Assembly: GCA_049516835.1 (NCBI GenBank)
Contig: JBEKSR010000002.1
Coordinates: 1 to 64,000 of the forward strand
Source: Fen-178 sp049516835
GTDB taxonomy: Bacteria; Acidobacteriota; Terriglobia; Bryobacterales; Bryobacteraceae
Direction: 5' to 3'
Length of the DNA stretch: 64,000 bases
Positions 1 through 10,092 of this stretch are shown piece by piece; position 1 is the stretch's first letter; every line of letters begins with the position of its first letter. The translations under genes and the position numbers were made by a program. The notes below the pieces were generated by a model. That model was not told the DNA's origin, searched no databases, and saw only the letters and a program-made list of their open reading frames with translations.

Positions 1-384
1 GAGTCAGCCTGCCAACTGGCAAACTGTAGCCAGACGCATTCAGTCGCAGTTCGTCAGATAACCGAATTCAAATCAGGAAGATACCAGGAGAAAAACGCAC
101 CCAGCCAAGAGGAAGATCCGCCCGAGAGAATCATCCTCTTCGGGTCGCATGCGCGTGGCGATGCGCGGGAAGGCAGCGACCTCGACCTCCTGGTGTTGTT
201 CCGCGAGGTGGATGACCCGCGCCAGCGCGCCGCAGAACTGTACGTCGCCCTGATCGATTGTGAGCTGCCGACGGACATTGTGGTCTCGACAACGGCGCGA
301 TTCGAGCGATACAAGCACGTCGTGAATACGGTTCATTGGCCCGCCGCCCGCGAAGGTAGGGTTGTCTATGAGCGTGCCGCCTGA
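1..384 (+). CDS. MNT-family nucleotidyltransferase, 5' incomplete
   Basis: The frame is open from the first base of the window to a TGA at 382-384, and no ATG, GTG or TTG occurs before the GTG at 193. The gene therefore starts outside the window or has lost its start. The catalytic signature of the minimal nucleotidyltransferase fold is clear at about 127-195: GSHARGDAREGSDLDLLV, with the GS pair and the DxD metal ligands. Such proteins pair with HEPN proteins as antitoxins that modify the toxin (MntA/HepT type). The residues before PERIILFGS do not look like the usual helical N-terminus, so an upstream rearrangement is possible. The stop overlaps the start of a HEPN-like remnant. Confidence 0.7.
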   Translation, partial: ESACQLANCSQTHSVAVRQITEFKSGRYQEKNAPSQEEDPPERIILFGSHARGDAREGSDLDLLVLFREVDDPRQRAAELYVALIDCELPTDIVVSTTARFERYKHVVNTVHWPAAREGRVVYERAA

Positions 385-475
385 AGTCCTGATGGGTGGG
401 GCATGCTTTGGCTTGCCCTCTTTGCAGCTACTATCCGCGTCAGCAGCCCTCCAAGCTCTCTGCCATCTCCAGTAG
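368..475 (+). pseudogene. HEPN partner remnant (first residues only)
   Basis: An ATG at 368 overlaps the end of the nucleotidyltransferase, the usual geometry for a HEPN partner gene. It reads MSVPPEVL, a plausible HEPN start, then loses any resemblance to the family and stops after 35 codons at 473-475. The convergent DUF1697 gene ends at 440, inside this frame. I infer that most of the HEPN gene was deleted. The identification rests on position and eight residues, so it is tentative. Confidence 0.35.
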
Positions 476-994
476 CTTCCGCACGGTATTCCAGTTCCTG
501 CCGGTACAGGGAGTCTGCAGTATCCTCTCAATGGATGCCCAAGCGACCTTCGGACGAGCCATGCCGTTGGGGTAATAGATATAGAGCTCGCGGCCTGCCA
601 TGCGCAGTTCCTCGGGCTCGCTTTCAATCCGCAGCACGCCTTCGCGCACGTCCGCCGGCGGTTCGCTGGCAAGGAACTGGACGAGCAACTTGCTGGGGTC
701 GAGATCGCGACGCGCGGCGAACGGATTTGCCGCGATGACGGCCCGCAGGTCGGCCGCGGTGCGGAGGATGACGCCGGGGCGAAAGGCGAATCTTGCTTCG
801 ATAGCGTCCGCAATTCGCTTCGACAGACGGGTGAAATCCCGCGCGTCCGTGCTGAAAACGACATTGCCGCTCTGTACGTAGGTCTGGGCGTGACGCAGTC
901 CCAGGGATTCGTACAGCTCGCGGAGTTCTTCCATTTTGATCTTGTTGTGGCCGCCCACGTTGACGCCGCGAAGGAGGGAAATGGCTGCGGTCAT
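440..994 (-). CDS. DUF1697 family protein
   Basis: The protein has 184 residues, the usual length of DUF1697. The family pattern is visible: an N-terminal ISLLRGVNVGG motif, then QSGNVVFST, and a C-terminal stretch with YYPNGMARPK and TGRNWNTVRKL. The function of the family is not established; it is a small cytosolic alpha/beta fold. The start lies 11 bases after the stop of the glycoside hydrolase gene upstream on the same strand, so co-transcription with the sugar-use cluster is possible but functionally unexplained. Confidence 0.9.
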   Translation of the reverse strand: MTAAISLLRGVNVGGHNKIKMEELRELYESLGLRHAQTYVQSGNVVFSTDARDFTRLSKRIADAIEARFAFRPGVILRTAADLRAVIAANPFAARRDLDPSKLLVQFLASEPPADVREGVLRIESEPEELRMAGRELYIYYPNGMARPKVAWASIERILQTPCTGRNWNTVRKLLEMAESLEGC

Positions 995-1005
995 AGATCC
1001 CGCTC

Positions 1006-3577
1006 TTATTTCTCCGCCGGCCCACGCAAATGCTGCGGCATAGAGGTCGCCAAACCGTCGATAATCTTGACCGGCTTGGCAACGATCTTAACTTGGGCGG
1101 ACTTCAAACCAGGACGGCTGGCCGTGACCGTGATTGTGCCGGCTGAAAAAGTCGACCGGACGGAAACGCGGTTGAGGCCGCATTCGGTATTCAGGTAGAG
1201 ATCATTTGTCGAGTCGATCTTGCCGCTATTGTAGCCGCCGCGCCAGATTCCGGGTCCGGCGATGGTAAAGTCGACTTTGTCGTCGTCGGTGGGGCAGCGC
1301 TGGCCTTTGGCATCGACAACTTCCGCGTCAATGAGCGCCGCATCCTGCCCGTCGGCTTCGAGGCCCTGCGGACCGACTGTGGGCGTGAGTTTGATTTGCG
1401 CCGGCGGGCCGGCGGTGGTCAGTTCCTCCTGGGCCACTGACTTGCCGTCGTTCCGGCCCACGGCTTTCAGGCTCCCGGGCGCAAATTCAACATCGGGAAA
1501 AGCAAAAGCATATCCATCGGCCGGCTGGGAGTTCACCCCGCGGGATTTGCCGTTCACAAACAACTCCACCGACTGCGTATTGGCAATGACGTAGATTGTC
1601 TTCACGGTCTTCGCCGGGTAACTCCAATGGCCCAGGATATGCATGTCGGGCTGCTCGTTCTGCATGACACGGTGGGCGAAATAGATCTCCTTGGGCAGAC
1701 GAACGGCATCCACCTTGCCACTGACCCGGCAGACCTCGCTCGAATCCTGGCGCCCATCCGCGTCGGAATCGGAGAAATAGATGGAGGCATAACCCGACCA
1801 CTTGGAGTGAGCCGGGTCGGGGTTGGAAATGCGGTTATCCCAATTGCCAGGTGTCGTTGGGTCCCTTCTTGAAACCAAAATACGGGGGCGAAAAATCGTC
1901 CCAGAAACGGCGCGCCCCTTCGTCTCGAAAGTCCTCGGTCTCAATGAGCGGCGCGCGGTCGCGGCGCTCGGCGCTGTATCCGCGGAACATGCCGGTGGGG
2001 CTGGAGAGCTGGTCGGTCCGCCGGTCCTGGCCAATCATGACGCCATAGAATTCGGCAATGGGGGTGGTGGCGGTGTTTAACGCGACGTTGTCGTTGCCGC
2101 GAGCGCCGATCGCGCGGCCGCCATCGGGATCCCATTGCTTGCGCAGGGCAACCATCTGCTGGATGTGTTCGACGGTGACTACCGTGTTGCCGGCCTCCCA
2201 GAACAGGATGCTGGGACTGTTGCGGAAGTAAATCATGGTATCGCGCGTCACTTCCAACCGCTGCTCCCACTGACGTCCTACCACGTCCCGTTCCTTGTCG
2301 CCTCCGGGGCAGATCTGGATGATGCCAAAGCGGTCGAATGAATCGGCATCGGCGCGCTGCGGCGAAATATGCATCCAGCGCATGTAGTTGCCATGGCTGT
2401 CGCGAAGCATCCGGGCGGTGAAATCGTGCAGCCAATCCGGATACGCCCCGCCCAAGCCCTCCCATTCATTGCTGGAGCGCTGCGCGAAACCCTTCAGGTA
2501 GACGAACTTGTCATTGAGATACACGCCGCCGGTGCCGGCGCCGCCCTTAAATGCGGTCTTGCGAAACCCGGTAACCACCTTGTTGACGTCAACGGTCTTG
2601 CCGTCCACCGTGAGGATGGTATAAACGTCATACAGATAGGGGTCTTCCAGGCACCAGAAACGGGCATCCTTGAACGCTCCAGTGGCCGTCAAGACGGTCT
2701 TTTCGCCGTCGACCATGTCGGTGGAGCTGCCGTTGAATTTGGCGCGGACTCGCCCGCTTTGATCGACAATCACGGCCGACAACTCTACCGTGGCGCGATC
2801 GCCCGACGCGTTCTTCACCTCCGATTCGATCGTGACGTCGGCACTCTTTCCGGCAATGTTGAAGTTCGCGGCATGAACATAGACTCCGGTGCTTTCCAGG
2901 CCGTAATAGAGCGGCAGCGTCTGATAAATCTTGCCGGTGACATGCAGCCAGACATGGCGGTTAATGCCGCCGTGGTCGGGATTGAAGTCGTTAACGTTCC
3001 ACTCAAACGGGGTATTGCTGGAACGCTCCACGTAAGTAGTGCGGTTGTCCACCTTGACGGCCAGAACGTTGTCTTCGTTCCCGAAGTGGACGGCGTCGGA
3101 GATGTCCAAACCGTAGGCCGTCACGCCATTCTCGTAAAGCCCGACTGGCTTGCCATTCAGAAAAATGTCGCCGGCCTGGCGCATGCCCTCAAATTCGAGG
3201 AAGACTTTATCGCTGGCAAGTTTGGCCGGAAGCTTGAAATGTTTGCGGTACCAAACCAGCCCTTTGAAGGTGCCGAGGTCCCCGCCGCTATGGGAAATGA
3301 TCTTACGAAACGAGTCGACATCGTTGAAACTGTGCGGCAAGCTGACGGTGGTCCAAGCCGAGTCGTCGAAGCCGGGCGCCTCCGCGCCGGGCACGTCTTC
3401 GCGGATGAGTTTCCAGTTCAGATTGAAATTCAATTTGGCGCGCGGCGATTGTGGCGGCGCATAAGGTGCGGTCTGAGCCGAGGCCAGGCCCGAAAGCCCC
3501 CAGAGGATCAGTCCTGTGGCGGCCAAGAGGACTGTGCGACAGACAGGCGTTCGGTGCGATGCATTGGATGTGCTCAA
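1006..3577 (-). pseudogene. Glycoside hydrolase family 2 (beta-galactosidase-like), frameshifted
   Basis: A secreted GH2 enzyme of about 857 residues is split into two frames. The first, from a TTG at 3577 (AGGAG eight bases upstream), has a signal peptide ending near ASAQ, the sugar-binding domain (RQAGDIFLNGKPVG), the immunoglobulin-like domain and the TIM barrel. The second carries the C-terminal DUF4982-like and Ig-like domains. The frames join at about 1842-1845: reading ...NDTWQ then WDNRISNPDPAHSKW needs removal of one T. The usual acid/base site (GNE) reads FWEAGNT here, and the nucleophile region reads LIETEDF. Either an inactive gene or a sequence error. It belongs to a minus-strand sugar cluster with an isomerase, an oxidoreductase and a TonB receptor. 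Confidence 0.85.
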
Positions 3578-3644
3578 GTCGAATCTCCTTGGACTAGACT
3601 TACTTTAGCGAATTGCGGACCTGCAACGGGCGGACACGACCAGC

Positions 3645-4583
3645 CTAGGCGAGCGCTTCGCGGCAGAACTCCACGCAGCGGGCAATCTCCTTCATTTGGT
3701 CGGAGCCTTCCGGCACCCTGTACTCGAATTCGATGGTGCCCTGGAACGGGTACTTCTCTTTCTTCATCAACTGGAGCACTTCCTTGATGGGAGTGTCGCC
3801 CTGGCCCCAGACAGTGTTCGGGCCGTTGTCGATCTTGCGGTCCTTGAGGTGAATATGGGTGATGCGGTCGGCGTATTTCTTCAGGAACTCGACCGGCGAC
3901 TTGCTGTTGCCGGCGACGAAGTGCCCAATGTCGAGGTTGATGCCGTTGTACCTGGAATACGACATGGCCGTTTCCCAGCTTTCGGGACGGCCGAAAGCCT
4001 CGGGGCTGGTGATGTTGGTGTGGCCGTGATAGCCCACCATCATCTTGTGCTTGGCGGCGAACTGGCCGAACCATTTCGTCTTGCTGACGGGAATCTCGCA
4101 GGAGATGGCGTGCGCGCCGAGTTCCTTAGCCAGGTTGAAGGCGTAGTCGGCGACATCGTCGGACATGGAATCCACACCGTCGAACTTCAAGATCTCAATG
4201 AGCACGCTGGCGTCCTCGTACTTCTTGCGGAACTCCTGGAACTTCGACATGGGTGCGGCGAGGCGCCACTTCTGGAGTTTTTCGGCTGCGGCGCGCTGAG
4301 CGGCCCGCTGTTCCGGAGTGGCATTGCGCCCAACGCCCGGGATCACGGGAGCGCCGAAGAACTGCTCGACGGGCTGGGAGCGCAGTTCAACGGCGCTCAG
4401 GCCGAGTTGGAGGAGGTCTTGGAGGACGCTGTCCGCGTCCGTTGGCATCCCGTGAAAGCTATATGGCGCATTGATGCCGATCTGGACGCCGCCGAACTTC
4501 GAGTTCGGCTTGGCCAGCAGTCTGGACGCCGGTAGGGCCGCCAGGGCCAGCTTTGCGATGTCGCGTCTGGTGTAGTTCATCAT
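3645..4583 (-). CDS. Sugar phosphate isomerase/epimerase-like TIM barrel, secreted
   Basis: The 312-residue protein belongs to the xylose-isomerase-like (AP_endonuc_2) superfamily. Metal-ligand positions can be recognised in ISCEI, YHGH, LDIGHF and the final IEFEY; KDRK follows HIHL as in this family. The N-terminus YTRRDIAKLALAALPASRLLA looks like a Tat signal, so it probably acts in the periplasm. The start is the ATG at 4583, which overlaps by one base the TGA of the upstream oxidoreductase; this implies translational coupling. The substrate is unknown; the neighbours suggest sugar epimerisation or oxidation in a carbohydrate-use operon. Confidence 0.85.
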   Translation of the reverse strand: MMNYTRRDIAKLALAALPASRLLAKPNSKFGGVQIGINAPYSFHGMPTDADSVLQDLLQLGLSAVELRSQPVEQFFGAPVIPGVGRNATPEQRAAQRAAAEKLQKWRLAAPMSKFQEFRKKYEDASVLIEILKFDGVDSMSDDVADYAFNLAKELGAHAISCEIPVSKTKWFGQFAAKHKMMVGYHGHTNITSPEAFGRPESWETAMSYSRYNGINLDIGHFVAGNSKSPVEFLKKYADRITHIHLKDRKIDNGPNTVWGQGDTPIKEVLQLMKKEKYPFQGTIEFEYRVPEGSDQMKEIARCVEFCREALA

Positions 4584-6121
4584 CACAGTTTGAGCTCCCA
4601 TCCTTTGCGAAACACGGGCTTCACATACTTGTTGGCCTCGGCACTGTTGGTGAAGCGCATATTGGCGCTGTCCCAGTCGAGCCTGCCGGAAACGCGGAAG
4701 GCGATGACGGCGAGGGCGAGCCACTCGGCGTAAGGCCCGGTTATGCTGAAATCCGAACAGCCAGGATTGCCGCCTTTGCAGGCGCGAATCCAGTCGAGCA
4801 TGTGGCCGGGCGAGCGGGTGAGCAGTGGCGGCGGCAGCGCATACTCTTTCCACCGGGCAGAGGGAAGCAGCCACACACCTTCACCGCGACTGCAGGTGGC
4901 CATGATGCCCTTGGCGCCGATGAAGACGGCGCCATTGCCGGTGAGGATACCGGGTTTCGGGCCTCCACCTCGGGTTCCAAATACGCGCACGCCGGGGCCG
5001 CCGGCGCCCATCGGCTGGCCGCCGGGAGCTGGCGGCCGCGGCGGTCTCGCCGGACGGGCTGGTGGCGCCGCACCTTCGGGCCGTCCACGGCCGCCGCCCA
5101 TGGGGCGGCCCTTCTCAGCAAGGTTGTCCGACGGAGGCAGGATGGTCTCGTTCTCCATGCCGGGGACGCGATACACGTCGGGGTCGTCGGACCGCGCCGA
5201 ATCGTGGTAGAAGACTTTGACGGGCACCATCCCGCCGCGCGCAGGGAAGTCGAGGCGAATGGTGGCGCGATTGGGGAAGGTGATGCTGCCGCGGCCCTCC
5301 TGACTGACGCACTCGACGCTGGTGGGCGCGCCGAGCTGCAGTGCCTGGTGGACCGGGCCGGCGGTGTGTGTGGCCCAGTTGCCGATCTGGCCGGTGCCGA
5401 AGTCGTAAAAGCCGCGCCAGTTGTAGGGAACGTAATACGAGCTATAAGGCCGCATGGAGGCCCCGCCGAGCCAGTGATCCCAATCGAGGGTTTCGGGGAC
5501 GGGTTCTCCGGGCGGGAGTTCCTTGAGGGCCGTAGGGTGAGTGCCGGGGCCGGTGGAGAAGTGCGCTTCCGCCACATCGCCTATGGCGCCGGACCAGACG
5601 ATCTCGGCGGCCACGCGCTGGCACTCGTGTGAGAATCCCTGGTTGCCCATCTGGGTGGCGACCTTGTATTTCAGCGCCGCTTGCTGGAGCAGGCGGGCCT
5701 CCCACGGGGTGCGCGTCAGCGGTTTCTCGACATAAACATGCTTGCCGTGCTGCATACAGGCGAGGGCCACCGTGGCATGCATGAAATCGGGGATTCCGAT
5801 GGTGCATGCGTCGATGTTCTTGCCTTGCTTGTCGAGCATGACGCGGAAGTCCTTATAGAAGGGAAGCTTCTCGTAGCGCTTGATATTAGCCGCGGCGCGA
5901 TTGAGATCGACATCGCAGAGGGCCACGATGTTCTCGGTCCGGGCGGCGCCGCTCAGGTCGGCGCCGCCCTGGCCGCCACAGCCGATGGCCGCGATATTCA
6001 GCTTATTGTAGTAAGGCTTATAGCCCAGGGATCGCAGCGAGGGCACGCTGCCGAAGCCCGCGGCCGGTACTGCGCCGGCCAACAAGGAGCCGAAGAAAAA
6101 GTGACGTCTCGAAACCGGCAT
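4583..6121 (-). CDS. Gfo/Idh/MocA family oxidoreductase, Tat-exported
   Basis: The protein has 512 residues and starts with a Tat signal (MPVSRRHFFFGSLLAGAVPA). The NAD(P)-binding motif is AIGCGGQGG near residue 45, and the family catalytic motif EKP appears in VYVEKPLTRTPWEA. These enzymes oxidise or reduce sugars and inositols, and exported members are common in Acidobacteria and Bacteroidetes. Residues about 335-385 form an unusual proline/glycine/arginine-rich insertion (RPARPPRPPAPGGQPMG), likely an exposed loop. It is coupled to the downstream isomerase. Substrate not predictable. Confidence 0.9.
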   Translation of the reverse strand: MPVSRRHFFFGSLLAGAVPAAGFGSVPSLRSLGYKPYYNKLNIAAIGCGGQGGADLSGAARTENIVALCDVDLNRAAANIKRYEKLPFYKDFRVMLDKQGKNIDACTIGIPDFMHATVALACMQHGKHVYVEKPLTRTPWEARLLQQAALKYKVATQMGNQGFSHECQRVAAEIVWSGAIGDVAEAHFSTGPGTHPTALKELPPGEPVPETLDWDHWLGGASMRPYSSYYVPYNWRGFYDFGTGQIGNWATHTAGPVHQALQLGAPTSVECVSQEGRGSITFPNRATIRLDFPARGGMVPVKVFYHDSARSDDPDVYRVPGMENETILPPSDNLAEKGRPMGGGRGRPEGAAPPARPARPPRPPAPGGQPMGAGGPGVRVFGTRGGGPKPGILTGNGAVFIGAKGIMATCSRGEGVWLLPSARWKEYALPPPLLTRSPGHMLDWIRACKGGNPGCSDFSITGPYAEWLALAVIAFRVSGRLDWDSANMRFTNSAEANKYVKPVFRKGWELKL

Positions 6122-6199
6122 GTCGCACCTCCTGCAACCAACCGCCTTGATCGGAACGCAATCCTCACGTTGAGCTGATACTGCCGCGCCGCGTTACCG

Positions 6200-9100
6200 C
6201 TAGAACTCGATCCGGGCGGTGAACGCCAACACGCGGTTCGGCAAAGTCCCGGTGGCATATCCCATCGACGAAGCGTTGGACACCTGATTGGTAGTCGGAG
6301 CGAACGTGATGCCGGTACCGAGGGCGTTGATCTCCGTGTGGTTGAACACGTTATACGCCTGAACCTGAAACCTCAACACACGCTTTTCGCTGCCCAGCGG
6401 GACGTTCTTGGTGATGGTCGCGTCGAAGTTCGTGATGTGCGGAAGGGACAGAACTCCGGCGCCACCGCCCAGGTCACCCAAAACGGGCGGTCCGACCATC
6501 GAGTTGTCCGGCCCCGTAGCGATCCCGGGCAGAGCGAACGCCGCTGGATTGAAGTAGACTTTGCCGTAGCCACTGGTCGGAATGTTTGCCAGCGGATTAC
6601 CGACTACCTGGCAGCGGGCGGTGACGTCCGGCGTGCCGGTATAACCGCCGGTGACAGATGCCGCCCCCGACGTGAGGCCGCAAGTCGGGTTAAACGGCGC
6701 GCCGCTGATGGAGGAAACGATTCCGGAGAGTTGCCAGTGGTCGGTCAAAGCGCCGAGCGCCTTCACGCCCAGCCTCTTACCGAGGCCCGGGATGTTGTAG
6801 TTGAAGTTGATCTGGAGGTTTTGCGGCCGGTCCCCAGTCACCCGCCCGTAATTCCATGCCTTGTTGTTGGCAACCGCGGGCGTGTAAGTGGTAACGCCCA
6901 TGGCTTTGGAGAACGTATACGCCACACCGACTGCCAGACCGTGTGACACGCGCCGCTGCATGGTGGCGGTTAGAGCGTTGAAGATGCTCTCCCCCATAAA
7001 CCCGGAACTGTACATCTGGCCGTACCCCGGGTATACCTTTCGCTCGAAAATAGAGCCAATGTCGGCGCTCGTACTGCCCGCCGTGGTCGGGTTTATATTC
7101 GACGGCGTGAACGGCCAGCCCGTTCCGATGGGAATCCAATTGGGGTTGTACAGGAGGTGCTGGTTGTAGCTGCGGTCCCACCTGGTACCGATACTGACCA
7201 CAGTGTTCGTGCCGAAGCTTCGCTGAACGTCGAGACTGGCGTTCATGACCTTGTCAAACGGAACTTTGGAGGGCAGCCAGATGTACGGACTGTTGGGAGC
7301 GGTGCTCATACTAGCCAGACTCGGCGGGGCTCCCGTGTTTTGCGCCGCGATTTGGGCTAAGCTCACGTTGCTGACCGACACCTGGTACGCTATCGGCGAC
7401 TGTCCGGAACTGGTGTACACCTGATTGCCATCCAGCCGGTTGTAGAACATTCCAAACCCGCCACGGATCGCCGTCGTACCATCGCCAAACACGTCCCAGG
7501 CAAAGCCCAGACGCGGCGCCACAGCCAGGGGCGACTGACTGTAAAGAGCGTTCGGTGCGCCGTTTGTCCGAAGCACCGTCATTCCCGATGTCGGATTGCC
7601 CGAGTTCGGAACAAAGCTCCCGACGGATCCGTTAGACGTGGTTGCGCCCGTAAGAGGGTCCTTCGCCACCAGTCCGTTGGCGGCGCTGGTGCATGTCGCG
7701 GCGCCGGTCGAACAGGCCGGAACGTAAAGCCGCGGCATGGCCGACGCGGAATAGTTGGCCGGAATGAAATTGACAAACGTATTGTTGTAATCCACCTGAG
7801 GCGTCTGGTGATAGAAGCGCATCCCGATATCGAGCGTCAGTCTGCGGCTCAATTTCCAGTTGTCCTGCACATAAAACTCCGCGTTCCAGTACTTGACGTT
7901 AAACGTCGTTGTCGCGGTCCACTGGCTGTAGCTGTTGACATTACCGAGCAGGGCATTGGCGAAACCGTCGTTGGTGTTGAGTTGCGGGGTTGAAGTTGAG
8001 GACGCAAAACTGAATGCCCCCATGTAGTTGTTCCCCTTCGGCTGATACTTAATGTTGTGTTCCACGTAAACTCCCGTCTTGAATCCGTGATGGCCCCAGA
8101 CCTTGCTGAGGTTATCCTGGTAGGTCCAGATGGGGTTGGCGTTTTGGTACGTCCCAGCCGTTGAGCCGTTGCGCGAATAAGACACGGCGTTGGCGGGCGC
8201 GCTGCCGAAGCTGAACGTCGGCAGGATGGGCAGGTAACCGTTGACAGCCAATACGCCATTGTTATTCGCGGCCGTTGGCACCGGAAACAGCGATGGCAGA
8301 CCCGGCTCCAGCGAGCGTTGTTCGCTGGCCATGTTGTCCAGCGTGTAAAACGAATAGGTGTCCCAACTTTCGGCGACCGTGACTTCGTTGATCAGCGTCG
8401 GCGAGATGGTGTAAGTAGCCGTACCCGAATAGCCATGTCCCCCGTTGGGATGATCGATGGGCGAAATGCCCTTGTCGCCCAGCACGCCACCTACGTCCTT
8501 AGTGAATTGGACCCCCTGGTAGAGTTGGATCGTGTCGTCGTAGTCGTTGATCCAGCGGAAATAGCCGCTGAGCTTCGACGTAATATAGGTGTCGAAACGA
8601 AGCATGTCGTTACGCCGCGGGTGTGTGGCGCTGGCCTGCTCGAAGTAGTTCACGACGTTCAATTGCGCCGGCAAGGTCGCGGTAAAGTTCGGCGTCGGGA
8701 AGAAGTTGAGCAACTGCTGGCCCACCGGATTGATCCGCGACGCGGGTATGATGTTGCCGGGGAACGCCACGTTGTTGTTGTTCGGATCGAGGACCTGGAT
8801 CAGAGTGCCGTTGTTATTGAAGCTCTGCGAGAAGTTGCCCGCACGCTCCAGCGCCGTGGGTGTGTACACACTCTGCGAGCCGCCGGTTACGAACTGGCCG
8901 GTGTACTCCTGGGACCAGAAGAAGAAGAGTCTCTTCCTGTCCCTGTTCCAATGCTTCGGGATAAACACGGGACCGCCGAGGCTGTACGTCTCGACATTGT
9001 ACCGGTACGGCACTCGGGGAGTAGCCGCGCCGTTCTTGATGGTGTGATTGTTCACCCAGCTATCCGCGTTGAATTCCTCGTGCCGGTGAGTCCACTGGGC

Positions 9101-9868
9101 CGTGCCATGGAAGTCTTTTGTTCCGCTCTTGGTGATGACGGTGATGGTTCCGCCGGAGTTGCGCCCGTATTCGGCCTGATAATTCGTCGTCAAGATCCTC
9201 AACTCCTGAATCGAGTCCATGTTCGGCTCAAAATGAACCGAACCGTTCGACCCAGTATCCATGTCGGTGATTCCGTCGACCATGAAGTTCAGCGTGTTCG
9301 ATAACGCCGTATTTCCGTTGATAATGATGCTGGTGAAGGCGGAGTGGCTGGTCACGTCGCGGGTCGTCGCGGTGTCGATCACCCCCGGAACCAGCCTGAC
9401 ATAGCCGAACAGATCGCGGCCCTTCAACGTTAGATCTTCCAGGTGGGCGGCGCCGATTGTCTGGGACGCCTCGGAACTTGTCGTTTGCACTTCGGCCGCT
9501 TCCGCCGTGACGGTGGCCGACTCCGTTACACTGCCAAGCTCAAGGACCATCCTACCCGCGTTGTGGTTTTCCTCGGCGGCCACGACGATACCGGCCCGGG
9601 TCGCGGTCTTGAACCCGACCACTTTGACCGTCACACTGTACGTACCCGGTAGCAGGTTCAGGAACCGGAATGTACCGTAGCTGTCCGTGGTCCCCGTACG
9701 AACCGCGCCGGTTCCGGCGCTGGTCAGCGTGACCGGAGCGCCCGCTATAACCGCGTCCGCCGGATCGACAACCGTTCCCTCGACGGAGCTGGCCACAGTT
9801 TGCCCAAACAGGCTGGCGCAACAGAGAGCCAACGCAGAGACAATACTCGCGAGACCTTTCAGTTTCAT
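6200..9868 (-). CDS. TonB-dependent receptor, Oar-like with carboxypeptidase-regulatory domain
   Basis: A 1222-residue outer-membrane protein. It has a signal peptide (residues 1-22), an Ig-like carboxypeptidase-regulatory domain (about 25-110, with GTVVDPADAVIAGAPVTLTS), a TonB plug with FMVDGITDMD and YQAEYGRNSGG, and a long beta-barrel ending in ARIEF, whose terminal phenylalanine is the Bam signal. Such receptors in Acidobacteria are thought to import oligosaccharides or other large ligands. It heads a minus-strand cluster with the oxidoreductase, isomerase and GH2 genes, which suggests a glycan ligand. The start ATG has a strong GAGGAGAAGG ribosome-binding site. Confidence 0.93.
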   Translation of the reverse strand: MKLKGLASIVSALALCCASLFGQTVASSVEGTVVDPADAVIAGAPVTLTSAGTGAVRTGTTDSYGTFRFLNLLPGTYSVTVKVVGFKTATRAGIVVAAEENHNAGRMVLELGSVTESATVTAEAAEVQTTSSEASQTIGAAHLEDLTLKGRDLFGYVRLVPGVIDTATTRDVTSHSAFTSIIINGNTALSNTLNFMVDGITDMDTGSNGSVHFEPNMDSIQELRILTTNYQAEYGRNSGGTITVITKSGTKDFHGTAQWTHRHEEFNADSWVNNHTIKNGAATPRVPYRYNVETYSLGGPVFIPKHWNRDRKRLFFFWSQEYTGQFVTGGSQSVYTPTALERAGNFSQSFNNNGTLIQVLDPNNNNVAFPGNIIPASRINPVGQQLLNFFPTPNFTATLPAQLNVVNYFEQASATHPRRNDMLRFDTYITSKLSGYFRWINDYDDTIQLYQGVQFTKDVGGVLGDKGISPIDHPNGGHGYSGTATYTISPTLINEVTVAESWDTYSFYTLDNMASEQRSLEPGLPSLFPVPTAANNNGVLAVNGYLPILPTFSFGSAPANAVSYSRNGSTAGTYQNANPIWTYQDNLSKVWGHHGFKTGVYVEHNIKYQPKGNNYMGAFSFASSTSTPQLNTNDGFANALLGNVNSYSQWTATTTFNVKYWNAEFYVQDNWKLSRRLTLDIGMRFYHQTPQVDYNNTFVNFIPANYSASAMPRLYVPACSTGAATCTSAANGLVAKDPLTGATTSNGSVGSFVPNSGNPTSGMTVLRTNGAPNALYSQSPLAVAPRLGFAWDVFGDGTTAIRGGFGMFYNRLDGNQVYTSSGQSPIAYQVSVSNVSLAQIAAQNTGAPPSLASMSTAPNSPYIWLPSKVPFDKVMNASLDVQRSFGTNTVVSIGTRWDRSYNQHLLYNPNWIPIGTGWPFTPSNINPTTAGSTSADIGSIFERKVYPGYGQMYSSGFMGESIFNALTATMQRRVSHGLAVGVAYTFSKAMGVTTYTPAVANNKAWNYGRVTGDRPQNLQINFNYNIPGLGKRLGVKALGALTDHWQLSGIVSSISGAPFNPTCGLTSGAASVTGGYTGTPDVTARCQVVGNPLANIPTSGYGKVYFNPAAFALPGIATGPDNSMVGPPVLGDLGGGAGVLSLPHITNFDATITKNVPLGSEKRVLRFQVQAYNVFNHTEINALGTGITFAPTTNQVSNASSMGYATGTLPNRVLAFTARIEF

Positions 9869-9892
9869 ATTCTTCGGACCTTCTCCTCTGAA

Positions 9893-9921
9893 AATATGTG
9901 CCTAAAAACATCCGATGTCAA
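9893..9921 (-). promoter_or_regulatory. Candidate sigma-70 promoter of the TonB receptor cluster
   Basis: On the minus strand a perfect -35 box TTGACA (9921-9916) is followed after 17 bases by CATATT (9898-9893). Transcription would start near 9886, giving a leader of under 20 bases that contains the GAGGAGAAGG site before the ATG at 9868. Confidence 0.5.
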
Positions 9922-10092
9922 GGGAAAATGTCGAAAATACCCGAAAGTACCGATAAACACCGGTGTCAAGAAGGCAGTTCACCAGTTTCACCAGCCGGCA
10001 GACCGGGAATTGCCGCGAGACAGAAATCGGCGTGGTGGAGTGGATTGGGCAGCGCGAACTTCACGCGCGTGGCCCTGCTCACCCACCATTGA
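9922..10092. other. Non-coding stretch, nothing recognised
   Basis: I see no coding signal, RNA gene or repeat here that I can name. It lies between the divergent receptor promoter and the transposon-associated relic. Confidence 0.4.
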
